From Phycomyces nitens (taxonomy: Eukaryota > Mucoromycota > Mucoromycetes > Mucorales > Phycomycetaceae), in contig JAHRBC010000005.1 in NCBI GenBank assembly GCA_022702545.1, positions 3,596,001-3,660,000 on the forward strand: a stretch of 64,000 bases of DNA, read 5' to 3'. The position numbers and the translations under genes are program-made. Each line of letters begins with the position of its first letter. Within the stretch, counting starts at the first letter, position 1. The notes beneath the pieces were generated by a model. It worked only from the letters and a program-made list of their open reading frames with translations. It made no database searches and was not told where the DNA came from. Below, in pieces: positions 33,858 to 46,686 of this stretch.

Positions 33858-35914
33858 ATGGGCACGACGAAAAGTCGTAAATCAAGGCGGAATACCTCTA
33901 GACCAGCTGCCATTTCATTCTTGTCTGCAATCACTCTTGGAAACGAACACGAGCACGAAAAACAAAACGATGAACCAGATTATTCGAGTCCAATTAAGCA
34001 AAATACACCGGGGGTACTTGAAGACACAATCGTTTCACCCATCTCAACCCACCAATCAGAAATACGAGGTAGATTGATTAGTATTGATTGTTGTTTTGTT
34101 TTTTGTTTTTGTTTTTTTTTGTAAATCATAAACAGCCTGCGTTTTCATGTATTATTTATTTACTGTAATCATCAGCTCTGTCGCTTCACTCGACCGACAG
34201 TAGTTCAACCTTTGAAAGCCAACATCAAACGCATAGCCTCACTCTGGACACGTCCTGTCGCGATACAACAGTCTCTTCATCCGTTATAACCCCAGTTGTC
34301 GAGACAACGAATCAACCGTTGGATACCCCAGAGAAACCCAAAAAAATAGGTCAAGCAACTAAACATGAATCTTATCAAAGTTCCCACAGATACTCTCGAA
34401 GCGATCTCTTGGAAGATGTTCAGCATCACAAACTTACTCGTGAAGACAGCAAGCGTCCGATTGCGTCTGAAAAGATCAAGAAGAAGACAAGACCCCCAAG
34501 CGACAAGGATGTAAGGATATCTGTCATAAAACAGCTGATTCCAAGTCGTATTCTTATTCTTAGTCTGAGCAAAATGGCATGAACATCATCTCTGTCTTTC
34601 GATACTACAGTGATAAGATTCGCCACTCTACAAGCAAGAAGAAGCCAGAGGAAGACGAGACCAGCCGTGGCTATGTGTATGGCTACAACCGTCCACCATC
34701 CTTTTTTTTTTGTGGCAAACTGACCAGTTTTACTCTGTAGACACCAGCAACTCACTAGCAATAGTGGCCATGCTCGCCGTAGGAAACATTCCTATGCACA
34801 TTTCCTACTGCCAGCCAACTCGCTAAAGTAAACAAACCCACCCACCCAAGTATATCTATATAATTACTCATATTTTACCTCAGAGATGATGAGACAGTAG
34901 AATCGAATATTGGGCCTGATGATTATGACCCATTCTATCTCGATAATGACCTCTATGGATCATTTGGAGTCATCTCTAGTTCATCTGTAAGTACAATCAT
35001 AGATGGGTCCAATGGTAGCTATGATCTATGCATATTCGATGATAATAATAATAATAATAATAATAAAAACCCCCCCTCCATTTCAATGTATTCGCATGTG
35101 CACCTGCATTCTGTATCGTACATCCATTTGCGTCTTTAGACCATGCCATCGTCTTTACGTCCGGCTGAACTGAAGCGAGAAACCAATGAACAGTTTCGAC
35201 TAGCTCATCCAGAAATCAATCCAGAAATAACTCTCAGCAAAATTCGCTCCATAAAATCCCACTTGCTGATCATTGGACGCAGCCTGGATTTGGAGGTATC
35301 GAGTATATCTCATGCCTTTGTTTACTTTGAGAAACTCGTATTAAAAGTAAGTCCAGTCTTCTTTAAACAATCCCTAACCTCTGCTTTAGAATGTTGCTAC
35401 AAAGAAGAACCGCAAACTACTGGCTGGTAATTGATCCCAATTTGATTTATTTATTTATTTTTGGTTGGCCATTATTTAACCATCTTTATTATAGCCTGCT
35501 GTCTTTTTCTGGCTACAAAGGCCAACGAACCAAAGGGGTCTTGGTTCCTGCCTTTGCTTGAGGTTAGAGAATGACCTTTGGCCTATTAAAAATTCATTTT
35601 GATCTGCTTTGTAGGCAATGGACGATGAATTAAATGTCGATGCGGAAGAAATCAAGAAACACGAGTTTGCAGTATTTGCAGATCTCGAATTTAATCTGTT
35701 TGTTCCCCGTCGTGAATTTATGCCTCACTTTGAAAGAATCTTTAAAATACTAGGTACGCTATTTGTTTTTGTTGATCCACCTTATCAATTCTTTTATACA
35801 TATATATATACATGCATACATGTATGTATATATATACATTGGTGATCTGTAGAGTACAAAAGTATCAAAGAGTATCTAGGAGACGAAGCATTCTATGAAG
35901 TCGATTACCAGTAA
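33858..35914 (+). CDS. CABLES-like cyclin-domain protein
   Basis: Animal CABLES proteins link Cdk kinases to Tyr kinases. Predicted exons: 33858-34068, 34176-34510, 34564-34676, 34741-34827, 34884-34986, 35140-35346, 35390-35426, 35495-35562, 35615-35753, 35853-35914 (453 residues). The first 260 residues are Ser/Lys-rich and disordered. The cyclin box (about 290-435) is close to animal CABLES: LKRETNEQFRLAHPEI, LTLSKIRSIKSHLL-like (ITLSKIRSIKSHLL here), FVYFEKLVLK and ATKKNRKLLAACCLFLATKA, ending with FAVFADLEFNLFVP. The DDYDPFYLDNDLY stretch before it is also CABLES-like. Partner kinase and role in a fungus are unknown. The exon 3-4 junction (donor GTATGG) is the least certain. Confidence 0.82.
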
Positions 35915-36332
35915 AACCACTTATAATGCCCAAGCATAGATTTATTATACACAACTACAGCTAAAAAACAATATGTATTGTGTAATAGATCCAAAACCTA
36001 TGCGCCGACCATGCTTCATATTATATTTGCTTTCAAATATTCAAGTGTACAATCCCAAAAGACAATCTATGGCAACTCTATTATTATTATTATTTTGAAA
36101 GTGATTTATCGTTATTGTGGGTATAGATGAACAAGTCAGTTTTTGGGGGATCAATCATTCGAATAATATGTATTCACATTGTGGTTGTTTTTTGTGGTGG
36201 TTAAATGCTTTTTCATGAATGTGTATTTATAAAAGAAAAGAAAAAGAAAAAGAAAAATAGGAATGGATAGATATTTAAAACAATATATAGAGATATTCGG
36301 TACCGAACTCTCGGTCTAATTTTATTGTTGGT

Positions 36333-39300
36333 TTACACCAATGGTGTAAGGGGCTGGAGAATGTCAAATGAGCCAGTACCTCCTTCGACAACTCTACCAA
36401 CAACCACTCGAGATGATGGGTTGTCCAAGGTATCAAAGTCACCATGAAGAGTGGCTTCGGTCAAGAATTTACAAGTGGACTCGAAACTCATCTTGAGGAA
36501 AGGAGCAGTGTTGGAGCCAATACCGATACGACTAAAGGGTTTGAATCCACCCTCAAAGGTCATGTAATCAGCAATGACGGTCAAGTGGCGGCGATCGACC
36601 TTGATACCGTACACACCAAACACACTAGCGACTTCCTTGATAATCGCATTTCTGGCAGCTTCAACACCATAGGTACGCAAGATCGCAGCAATGTCGTTGG
36701 TGTCGATTTCATTGACCTCAAACAGGTCGCTGTGGGTCCACATGCCTCTGAGGTTAACACCCTCGGTCTGGAGACGCTTCTGAGTATCGTTCTCGGTGGG
36801 GTTGGCATACTCCAAACAGCGGTCAATACCCTTGATTTCATGGACAATGACACGACCACAGGCCTTTTCAACCAAGTTGACCATCAAAATCTTCTTGGTG
36901 TCAGCAGGGAAAGCCATGTCAATCTCGCACCAGGAACCATTCACATCGTCAAATGACCAGCGCTTGACGTAGGCAGACTTGGACAGAGCAAGAACCTCCA
37001 AATCCTCGAGAGCCTTGGTCTTGGTAGGCTTCTCGTCTTCAACATCACCAGCCTTGGCCACTTTCTCCAACTCGGCTTCCTCGTCTTCCAAAGCAGTCGA
37101 GGCCTTGAGCTCCTCCATATCTTCATCCTCGGGACCATCGTATGTAGCCTGCTGCTTGGACTTTTCGCGCATACGTTGGTTGGTGGCATCACCGTCACCG
37201 TCATCAGACTCATAGCCAGCAGTAGCTTCGGCGCTATCATCAAGATTCTCCTTTTCTTGGCGGATCTTTCTACCCTGAGCAATGTCGTCTTTGTTGACCT
37301 TGCGAGCACCCTTGATATCCTTTCTAATCATTTCTTCCAAATCCTTCAAGAAAGTAGTTGCCAAGACTTCCTTGACACGAGATGCCTTGACACGGTACTC
37401 TTCGAGGTACTCCTGCTCACTGAACAAGTTGAGACGGATAGAGTACACCTTGGAGCGGCGGTAACCGTTTTCAGATGATTTTGCAGATGTGGCCTCGGTG
37501 ACCGAGACATAGTCAACGATCTGGGACAAGGTGAGCTTGGAGGCGATCTTGCAGAATGCACTGGCCTGTTCGGCAGTGACAGTGGGCTTAAGAGGCAACA
37601 GCATGGAAGGTGTCTTGAGAACCTTGGCGGCTGTCATGATAATCTCACGAAGACGTGGAATACCGAGAGTAACGTTTGCAGCACCATAACCAGCAAAATG
37701 GAAAGTGTTGAGAGTCATCTGAGTAGAAGGCTCACCAACAGACTGGGCAGCCAAGAGACCAACAGCCTCACCAGCCTCGACCAAACTGTGAAGATACTTG
37801 AGCTGCATGAGAGCCTTGAACTTGTTCTTTGACAGACCAGAGTAGCGCTGGTTGTTGGGGTTGATTTCATCAGTCTTTGAAAAGGGCATGTTGTCGGGAT
37901 TCTTGTCAATGTAGTCCTTCATCTGGATAGCGAAACGCTCAGAAACCACACCAAGATGACGACCGGGGTTGTAGACAGAAAGTGCAGGATCGTACTTGTT
38001 TGGCTTCTTGAGAGCCTTCTTGGCGTACTCGGAACCTTCTCTGGTCTCAAGCGCATCGAGAGCAGCCTGGGGGTTATACTTTTGAGACAAGGTCTCAAAG
38101 TTGTGGGCGGAGAAGCTGAACTTGTTGAGGTATTTGGCCTTGATGACATCAAGCGAATCCTCACCATAGTGGAACTGCAGAACAGAACCGTCAGAGTCAC
38201 GTACGGTGTGATCATAGTGGACACGGAGACCTTCGAGGTGCTTGATCAAACAACGCTGGAGGTAACCTGAACGAGAAGTCTTGACAGCAGTATCAATAAG
38301 ACCTTCACGACCGGCCATACAATGGAAGTAGTATTCCTGGGGACGGATACCAGTCAAGAAACGACCGGCAACGAAACCACCAGCACGGGCACTGGTATCG
38401 TAAGGGCGGAAAGAAGGCAATGAACGACCGGAAACCATGAGAGGAACACGACGACCTTCAAGTTCCTGCTGGCCCAACAAGCAAGAGATCTGGGTAACGT
38501 TGACGTTGGAACCCTTGGCACCAGAGACGGTCATCATTTGCATGTCATTGTCAGGGAACTTGCGGTAAAGACCATTGGGCAAACATGTGTCGGTGATGGA
38601 GGATGTGAGCTTTTTAACCTTGGCCTTCATGGCATTATCAAGACCAGCCAACTTTCCATCATCACGAGCAACTTCCTGCATACGCAACTTGAACTCTACA
38701 CAATAAAATATCCATAATCTGTACCCTCTCTTTTTACTTTACTTTACTTTACTACTTACCCTTGGCGAGCTTCTCCTTGGTGGCAACCTTTGCGGTTTCT
38801 TCGAGACCCAGATACTCAAGATGGGCTTCGTATCCGATACCCTGGCCATTGCTCAAAAAGTCCTGTCTCCACTTGTTGCCTTCTTCGGTCAATAGCAAAT
38901 CGTCCATGCGACAAGTGAAGCCACGGAACTGGACATACTTTGTGAACAGACGACCAAGGATACTGAGAAGTTTGCCGGCGGATTCAGGACCATAAAGTTC
39001 ATAGACAGAGTGGACCAAACCATAGGCACTGGCACCAAACTGAGACTTATCGAGAATACCGGTGACCAAATCACCATTCATAACCAACACAGTGGCTTCG
39101 TCAAGAGCATCAGGACCCCAGTATTTACCGGGAACCTTGGCCTCGGAAGTCATGTTGAGTGGAGGCTTTCCAACAGTCAAGTTGAGCAGGATGGTTGAGA
39201 TGACCTGCTTACCAGTCCACAGAGGAACAGGCTTGAACACGGCAGGGGGGACGGTCATGATGGTACCATTACCAGTGTTGTCCTGTTCGGGGCGGAGGGA

Positions 39301-41545
39301 TCCATAGAGCAACTGATGGTACTCTTCTTTGGTGAAAAAGGTTCCACGGGAAGTCATCCATACACCACACACGACGTGATCCTGGATCAGACCACGGAGG
39401 GGGTCACCACTGGTTGGGACCAAGTACTGGTTGTCAGTGTTTGCGATAAATGAAGCCTCTGCACGGGCAACTTCGTTTTGAGGGAAATGGATATTCATCT
39501 CATCACCATCGAAATCGGCATTGTAAGTGTTACAGTTTGCATAGTGCATTCGAATCGTCTTTTCTCCGGGAAGGATACGAGCCTTGTGTGCCATGATGGA
39601 TGGCTTGTGGAGAGTAGGCTGACGGTTCAACAAGAGCATGTCACCGTTGCGCAAATGGCGAAAGACCTTTTTGTTGATGGTCTGTGTACGAGTAGGATAA
39701 GGGTTAGATCCAGACTGGGCAGTGTGTGAGCTCTGGGGAGCCAAGAGAGAGTTGGCCAGGGCAATACGAGACTCAATGCTAAAGTTGGCAAGCACATCAA
39801 TAGATTGGTCTTCGTGTTGGACATGAGTAGCACCGGGCCACTTGTTGGGTCCATTGATCACTGCCTGGCGCATATCCTTGATGTTGTGGGGAGTTACGGG
39901 TTCAGGGTAGGTGAGCTTCTTGGCAAACACAGGAGGAACACCAATCTCAGAGGTCTCAATGTTGGGATCAGGGGAAATAACCGAACGGGCGGCATAGTTA
40001 ACACGCTTACCCATCATATGCTTACGGAACAGACCTTCCTTCTTCTCCAAGGCCTGACGAATACCTGGAAGATGGGTCTTTCCTTGAGGAAGCATGGCTG
40101 GGTTCTTGGTTGAATCCAAGAATGAGTTTACAGCATGCTGCAAAGTGATAATAGATCCAACAAAGCGAGTCTGCAGGTTCTGGACCTTGTTCTTATCAAC
40201 CTCGTCTTCTCTCTGGGCTTCCTGAAGACTGTCAGAGTAGTCACGGACTTCGTGACTTCCCTTGAGAATAGCGCCCAACAGTTCGTTCTGAGGAGACTCG
40301 AAAACCTTGTCACCCATTACTGAAGGAGGACGGAAACGAGTGGGTGCAACGGCAAGAAGTTCGATAAAGAACATGTGGTATGTGGCCCGTCTGATCTGAG
40401 ATGGTGCACTAGGATTGCGTGCACCATACAAAAGAGTTGTAATTTCACCTTCATTATCAAACAAATTCTTGATCTGGTTACGGACCTCATAGGGTGTGAG
40501 GTAACGCTGAGTAGCAAGAGTGGCGCGCTTTTCGTGTTCCTCAAGTCTGCTCTCCATCTGCTGCTGGTCCTTTTTGTTGAGAGGCATCTGGAAAAGCTTG
40601 GCGGCACCATCACGACGAACAGGAGGCGAGATCTTTTTACAGTTGCCACAACGCTTAGCAGCCAAACACTGCTTCATAAAGTCAAGCATGGCACGCTTGC
40701 GCATATCGTTGATTACAGTGACCTTGTAATCCTTGTTGGCCAATTTACGGGCTTCCGTATCCTCCAAACTCTTCTTGACAAAGGCATCTAGCCAGCACAT
40801 AATCGTTTAGTATCCTAAACTGAACGATCCAAACTTTTCTTTTTTTAGATAAAAAAAACCGAATCTCACCAATCTGTGCCTCGTATTCCTCAACACTTGA
40901 TGCAATATCTGCGTCTTCCTCCATTCTATCTTCCATAGTCTCATCCTCGCCGTCAGCGTCTCCTCCGGTTCCCTTGGGAACAGTGCGGATATAGAGATCT
41001 TCGAGTGCCTGAGCCTCACGGAGAAGACCGTGCTGAAGCAACTTTAGCTTGGCAGCCACCTTCTTCATCTATAAAATAATGCGCCGACCATTAGTATTGG
41101 ATTTATCAATCAATTCGCTCCAACCAACCTGTGTTCTACCCATACGGAAGTGGCTACAGTAGAGACACTTTGCGCGCAAGATAGCGTAGAGGTTGTCAAA
41201 GAACATTGGATTGTATGCAGGAATGGGAAGTTCAATGTGACCAAAATGACCAGGACATTGGAAATGATCTTGAGAACAGGTGGAGCAGCTAATCAATAGA
41301 TAATTGTTAGACGGATGTGAATTCGTGTATCTAGTGTGCAGTTTATCTATCAGCACCTACAGTTGGTTCTTTTGATAAGGACCAAGAGCAGGGTCATAAA
41401 GACCACCCTTGGTGGGATGACCCAAGGTGTCAAACAGAGTCGGGTTGACGATCTGCTTCACAGAGATCTTGCGGATCTCATGTGGCTCATAGAACGAAAA
41501 CGCAACAGAGGCGATCTCTGTGCCAATTGGACAGGAGATGTTCAT
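36333..41545 (-). CDS. RPA190: RNA polymerase I largest subunit (A190)
   Basis: Transcribes rRNA genes in the nucleolus. Minus-strand exons: 41545-41361, 41288-41129, 41068-40870, 40787-38760, 38695-36333 (1644 residues; yeast A190 has 1664). The clamp zinc-binding cysteines are seen in [17 protein letters not shown] and, later, CGNCKK. The catalytic metal-binding loop [15 protein letters not shown] is intact at about residue 604. The bridge-helix and trigger-loop region with [18 protein letters not shown] is complete. An acidic, poorly conserved insertion (about residues 1290-1380, [12 protein letters not shown] and DEDMEEL) in the jaw region, and the absence of heptad repeats at the C-terminus, separate it from the Pol II subunit. 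The [15 protein letters not shown] insert near residue 150 is also Pol I-like. Confidence 0.95.
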
Positions 41546-41790
41546 GATGAATCCTTTAATCTAATGCACTCTTTCCCAAGGCAAACTTAAAGCTCAAAAA
41601 AAAGTGAAAATGAGACAAGCAGTCCAAGGTCCGAAAAAGCCACACAGGGTTTGAGAGACTTGGAATGATTGAAACGCCGGCTGCAAAGGCAAATGTTTTT
41701 TATTTTTTTAATTATTTAATATAATTGCTGTTTCACTAGGGGGTTTGTTAGGGAATTATTTTTGAGTCAAAGGGATGGTAGCATTTAATT

Positions 41791-42141
41791 TCAGTTGAAT
41801 CCCATATAATTTTGAGTCATCTCGTTCCGGGATTGTGGGTGATATCCAGGTCCAAATTGTCTTGGATTCTGAGCCCCTTGTCCAGTTCTTCCATTGTCCA
41901 CAAAAGTAGTATCTGAGGTCTCGGTAGAGCTGTCTGAGGGAGGTCCACCCTCAGGTCTAGGGCCCTATCATAAACCAATTGTCAGCCGCTTTATCTGTTG
42001 GGCTGCCCTTACATAGTTGTAACGTGGTCCGCTTCCGGGTCCAGGTGTCTGTGTAAAGGATTAGCTAAATAATGTATAGAATATTGTCCATTGTCTTACA
42101 AGAGTCTGGCGAGGTGGTTGTTGGACAGGATAATTGCACAT
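41791..42141 (-). CDS. Small Pro/Gly-rich protein of unknown function
   Basis: Predicted minus-strand exons 42141-42100, 42048-42013 and 41964-41791 (83 residues), with consistent phases and standard GT-AG sites. The product starts MCNYPVQQPPRQTL and is rich in Pro, Gly, Asn and Gln (GPGSGPRYNY, FGPGYHPQ). It has no signal peptide, membrane segment or known domain. It looks intrinsically disordered. It sits 246 bp upstream of RPA190 on the same strand. It is called because three phased exons with good splice sites are unlikely by chance; no function can be given. Confidence 0.5.
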
Positions 42142-42563
42142 TTTTTTTATTATTATTAAACAGTACGAGATTACTTCTTTGGCCGTCGGACGTGGTTTAT
42201 ATACATTTTAGCATACATTTATTTTCTCAGGGCCTTTTATCACTTCCGAATGAAACGTGCCTTAATCAGCCTTTTACTACAATACATCAAAGCCTAATGA
42301 CCCCTTTATCTGCCTATCGGGAAAACTGCTCCCGTAGGCGCACAGAATCTATTGAAAACACAGGCTTATGAGATCATATTATATAATTCTATCACCAATT
42401 CGCATAATCAATCTTGCAAAATGGATAATTGAAATAGGCTCAAAGATATGCTCTTGCTAATTAAAGCATGATGGTGTAATGAGGTCATGATAGATAAACC
42501 TATAAAGCCTACTTTTTGATATCTTTTGCATTCACCTATACCTCTCTTAAAGATTTCATTGTC

Positions 42564-43648
42564 ATGGCAACCAAAAATATCGCTTTACCTTCAATTGACC
42601 CACCCAAGAGCAGCTCAAAGATCGAGCTCTACTCCCCAAAATACTTCCTTGCCTGTACTATTGGTGGTGTTCTTGCTTGCGGGTAATTGTTTTATACATA
42701 TATATATCGCTTATGCTTATTAAACACGCTTGTTGGCAGACCTACACATTCACTGGTTACTCCTCTTGATCTCGTCAAATGTCGCTCGCAGGTGAGACCT
42801 GATATGTACAAGGGTGTCCTGGACGGCTGGCGAACCATTTTCAAAGCAGAGGGTATGCGAGGTATATTCACTGGTATTGGTCCGACCGCGATAGGCTACT
42901 CCTTGCAGGGAGCTGGTAAATATGGTCTATACGAGGTCTTCAAATACCGTTACGGTATCTTGGTTGGCGATGAGAATGCCCACAAGTACAGATCGCTTGT
43001 CTATTTGACGGCCTCGGCCTCAGCTGAATTTGTAGCCGATGTGCTTCTCTGTCCTTGGGAGGCCTTGAAGGTCAAGATGCAGACTTCGGTTCCCCCCTTT
43101 GCCAAAAATACCAGCGAAGGCTTTTCAAAGATCTTAAAGACAGACGGCCTAGGTGGATTCTATCGCGGATTAGGCCCATTGTGGGCCCGTCAGGTGCCTT
43201 ACACAATGGTTAAATTCGCATCTTTTGAAAAGACTGTTGAATTGATCTACAGTACCTGTCTCTCAAAGCCAAAGTCTCAATACAACAAAGTTCAACAGGT
43301 AAGGAAATCCTAGACTGGCTAGGAATTGTACTGACCAGTGTACATCTTTATTAGCTTGGTGTTAGTTTTGCCGGTGGCTATATTGCTGGTATATTCTGTG
43401 CAGTCATCTCTCACCCAGCTGATGTTATGGTGTCCAAGTTGAACAATCTACCAAAGGCAGAGGCTGGTCACAAACAAGTTGGAGTATTGGATATAGCCAA
43501 GCAGCTTGGTTTCAGAGGAGTCTGGGGTGGACTTGGCACACGTATTGTGATGATTGGTACTCTTACTGGCCTCCAATGGCTTTCCTATGATACCTTCAAG
43601 GTGTATGTTGGCCTGCCTACTTCAGGGTCAACCGAAGATGAGAAATAA
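42564..43648 (+). CDS. MIR1: Mitochondrial phosphate carrier
   Basis: Imports inorganic phosphate with protons across the inner mitochondrial membrane, supplying ATP synthase. Predicted exons 42564-42682, 42740-43298 and 43355-43648 (323 residues, typical for the family). The three carrier repeats carry their signatures: [17 protein letters not shown] and [10 protein letters not shown]. Each is followed by the G-rich matrix loop, for example [20 protein letters not shown]. The start ATG precedes a short hydrophilic N-terminus with LYSPKYF, also typical of phosphate carriers. The 3' end is well defined. Confidence 0.94.
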
Positions 43649-43797
43649 GCACTGTATTTTTTTTATAACATGAAATAAAGTAATAATGAGATTGTTCCAA
43701 TCCGTGACAGCTTAAAATGACTTTTAAAAAAAACCAAATGAATGCAAATCGCATAATTGACAAAATAATGTGTCTTTGAATTACTAAGCAATCGAAA

Positions 43798-44327
43798 ATG
43801 TCAACTGAACCAGTGATTCCACACTCGCAAGATCTTGAATCTCTTGTCCATTTAGAGACAATGTAACCAACACTAATGGCATTTTATTGAATCTAATGCG
43901 GTCATTTCTAGGTTTCAGGAATGTGGTTATGACGATGGCTTTAGAGATGGTGAGCTATCGGGTGAACTAGAAGGAAGAATCTTTGGCTGTGAAAAAGCCT
44001 TTGAGCTTGGTAGAGAGATTGGATTCTATGAAGGAGCCATAAAGACATGGAAACATCTAGCAGAATCATATCCAGATTTGATTTCATCAAAGTAAGTCTG
44101 AGCTCTTTGGTGTCCTAAGCTTTGCTGACACCTTGCACAAAACAAGGGCTTTACGGCACATGGACAGACTACAGGAACAGATTGACGCTTTCCCAAATGA
44201 CAATGATCCCGATACTGACTTGCTTGCAGTGCGTGATAAGATGAAGAATAAGATGCGTGTAATCACCTCTCTACTGGGTGTTCAGCAAAAGTTCCTCCAG
44301 ACGCCCATTACGGCAATGAACTACTAG
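43798..44327 (+). CDS. LTO1: LTO1/ORAOV1-type protein (Yae1-domain)
   Basis: Adaptor that, with Yae1, helps load the Fe-S cluster onto Rli1/ABCE1 for ribosome biogenesis and recycling. Predicted exons 43798-43862, 43912-44091 and 44147-44327 (141 residues; yeast LTO1 is of similar length). The family's deca-GX3 pattern is clear at about residues 26-50 (GYDDGFRDGELSGELEGRIFG), continuing into GREIGFYEGA. Both exon junctions split codons (AT|G, AA|G) with good sites. The conserved C-terminal Trp seen in many LTO1 proteins, which docks the CIA complex, is not obvious: this one ends in TAMNY. Confidence 0.82.
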
Positions 44328-44430
44328 TAACAGAAAACGATGAATAGAGTGGGGTTTATATAGACATGATGATTATGATTATTATGATTATTATTATTAT
44401 AATTATAATTATTTTTGAAAACAAATGGCT

Positions 44431-45066
44431 TTATCCCAAGTAGTGTGCAATGGCCCACATCAACAGCACAGTGATTACCACACCTCCAAAGAATATCCAC
44501 TTGTCCTGCGATGTACGTCTTTCAATGTACCTAATCACATTCTGTGAGAGACCCAGGGTATTTGCAGCATCTAGTAACTTTCTTTGGGTTTTCTATGGAT
44601 ATTTTGTTTAATAAGCTTGTTTCTTTGGTTGTCTGCATATCCTTACCTTTAGTATGCTGTGCTGGTCGGTCAGATTTTCGAGGATAGTATGGGCCTGCGT
44701 GATAAAGTCATCTAGTTGGGACTCTGTGGAATCATTAAAGGATGCGTCTCTTGTGGCTGCTTCAAGACGTGACATTGGCTGATAAGGGTACTCGGGCTAA
44801 ATGAAAAGAATAAGAATGTGGCCTGGATTCGCAAATATTTCTTTAATTAAACTTACAGCAGAGGTCTTGTTCGGTCTTCTTGCCAGCAAGCTATCTCGAT
44901 TCTGTTCATTTTGTTGGTTTTCCTGTTGTCTTTTGATCGTTTCAAATTGAGTCTTCATTTCCTGCAGATCATGTCTGAATTTAGTAACACGCCTATTATT
45001 GCAATAAATAGCAAGAAATATAATTATTATTGTATTTGTTAGTTTTTTGTGTATATTTTGAGCAGT

Positions 45067-45113
<47 letters not shown>

Positions 45114-45473
45114 TTACGTGAGAGCAGTTTCTTTCTTCACGGCCACCATCTCACGCTTGGCAATGTTCTCATAGTCATCAATCGAGCGTTGGAATGAGCT
45201 AAATGATACAGATATTTGGCCTAGATTGATAGACAAGGTTTACAGACATTAGTAAAAACCAACAAGAGCACTCATCACACTCCTTGACGAATGCATCATC
45301 AAGCCTAGTTGTTGGCTTACCTTGTAAACCGACTGATGCATCTTGCCCGGATGCAAACTCTATAAAAAAATTAGAGACTATTAGATCTAGTTTGGTTTAC
45401 AAAACTTCTTACTGTTGATATCTTTCTGTAGCGCATTGCTTTGCTTTAATGCATGGTTGTAAAGAGAATTCAT
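44431..45473 (-). CDS. BOS1: Golgi/ER v-SNARE, BOS1/membrin type
   Basis: Qb-SNARE of ER-to-Golgi vesicle fusion, anchored by one C-terminal membrane segment. Predicted minus-strand exons: 45473-45413, 45359-45321, 45220-45118, 44992-44857, 44796-44647, 44592-44431 (216 residues). The start MNSLYNHALKQ matches the conserved beginning of Bos1/GOSR2. The middle helix SSFQRSIDDYENIAKREM is likewise typical. The SNARE motif runs about residues 135-190 and the tail anchor is WIFFGGVVITVLLMWAIAHY. The third intron contains a (TA)21 repeat. Exon 3 uses the acceptor before GGCCAAAT; the later TTTAG gives the wrong frame. Confidence 0.88.
45069..45110. repeat. (TA)21 microsatellite in a BOS1 intron
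   Basis: A perfect TA dinucleotide run of about 42 bp located just 3' (on the minus strand) of the donor at 45117. Confidence 0.9.
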
Positions 45474-45720
45474 TGTCAAGGATCAAGTCAATAAGTTTTG
45501 CTCTTTACAATAATCTCAATATCATGCTTTATACTCCGCTGCGTCTACGTGTAAGATGCTAAAGGGGGTACATTTTAAAATTCATTGCCTTTTAAGCGAG
45601 ATCCTCACTGTGGCAGAAAAGCACATATTTATGTCGGTATACATTGTAGCCATACGTGCCATGGCTTTATTAATATTACATTTCATTTTCCAGAAAAAGG
45701 ATCTATAAAGTATTTTTGCG

Positions 45721-45721
<1 letters not shown>

Positions 45722-45761
<40 letters not shown>
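45722..45761. repeat. (TTA)n microsatellite, about 13 units
   Basis: A perfect TTA trinucleotide run at the left edge of the gene desert, next to repeat copy B. Confidence 0.9.
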
Positions 45762-45799
45762 CGTGTATATATAATTTCTAGTCTTGGGAATACAGCTTT

Positions 45800-46440
45800 A
45801 ATTCTGAGAATAATTGGCAAATATAGAGAAAGTAACTCTTGTTTTTTCAAAGTGTCTTGTAAAATAATACAATGTTTTTTACTTGAGATTGAGACACTTT
45901 TCATTTAATTCGACAGAATAGACTTATTCATTATTCTGAAGAAGAATCGCTTCTAGTATTTGATGACAGTGCTATTGAGAAATATGATAATATAGTCACC
46001 GAAAATCCCAATCTTTAATACTTATTGATCTCCACACATTTCCTAAACCTCAATTGACAATAGCCCATCTATTGTTCTTGAAGAAGCAAGGCAAAAGTCA
46101 TGTAAACGTTTTAAAGGTCTCACAAGTCTCTCCTAGGCTATACAAGCATATCTGTGAAAAGTGTATCTTTAATAAGAAACTATAGTTGGTCAAAGGCTGG
46201 AGATCCCACAGTTGTAAAAGTAGATACATAAAATATAGCAAATATAAAAGTATTGTTGGCCTCCCTTTGGCACCATTTGTTTTTCATAAACCTTTAAGAG
46301 AATAAAATCTGTGGTACTCAAGAAAGACACAACTTGTGATTAAATTCATGGAATTAGTATGGATCTTCTGGACAGGCACGATAAAATCAATACTCTCACT
46401 ACCTATAACCAAGGCTGAATAAGGTATTCTATATTAATCC
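45800..46440 (+). mobile_element. Decayed DNA transposon, repeat family copy B
   Basis: Inverted relative to copy A at about 23190-24380 and matching it over several blocks, the best at 46110-46330. Read on the plus strand it starts with an acidic segment (YSEEESLLVFDDSAIEKY) equivalent to that of copy A, then lacks A's helix-turn-helix part and continues with GDPTVVKVDT. The missing part is an internal deletion of roughly 300 bp. It is dead; terminal repeats were not found. Confidence 0.65.
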
Positions 46441-46686
46441 ACATTCTCGGATTTCACTCTTTTGAGTGTAATACACTTGACAAATATGGTATCTGGTTAC
46501 TACCAGATTTTCTATAACAGGTGCTCTACTGTGATTATAATTTCCTGAATTAACCATAGCATTCCATAATTATAACATTATCCTATATAGTAGCACTGTA
46601 TATAGAAATTGTGATATTATGCAAAGATTTTACACCGCTTTTTTGGTCTATGATTTTTTAAAATTGCAATCGGACCATAAAAAATG

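Noticed and set aside
36444..38270. Long plus-strand open frames opposite the RNA polymerase I gene
   Set aside because: They are antisense shadows of a GC-richer coding exon. They have no family resemblance, and the minus strand codes a complete A190 subunit.
45069..45110. CRISPR or other designed repeat array
   Set aside because: All repeats seen are plain microsatellites (TA, TTA, GT, CA, CT) without unit-plus-spacer structure, and the genome is eukaryotic.
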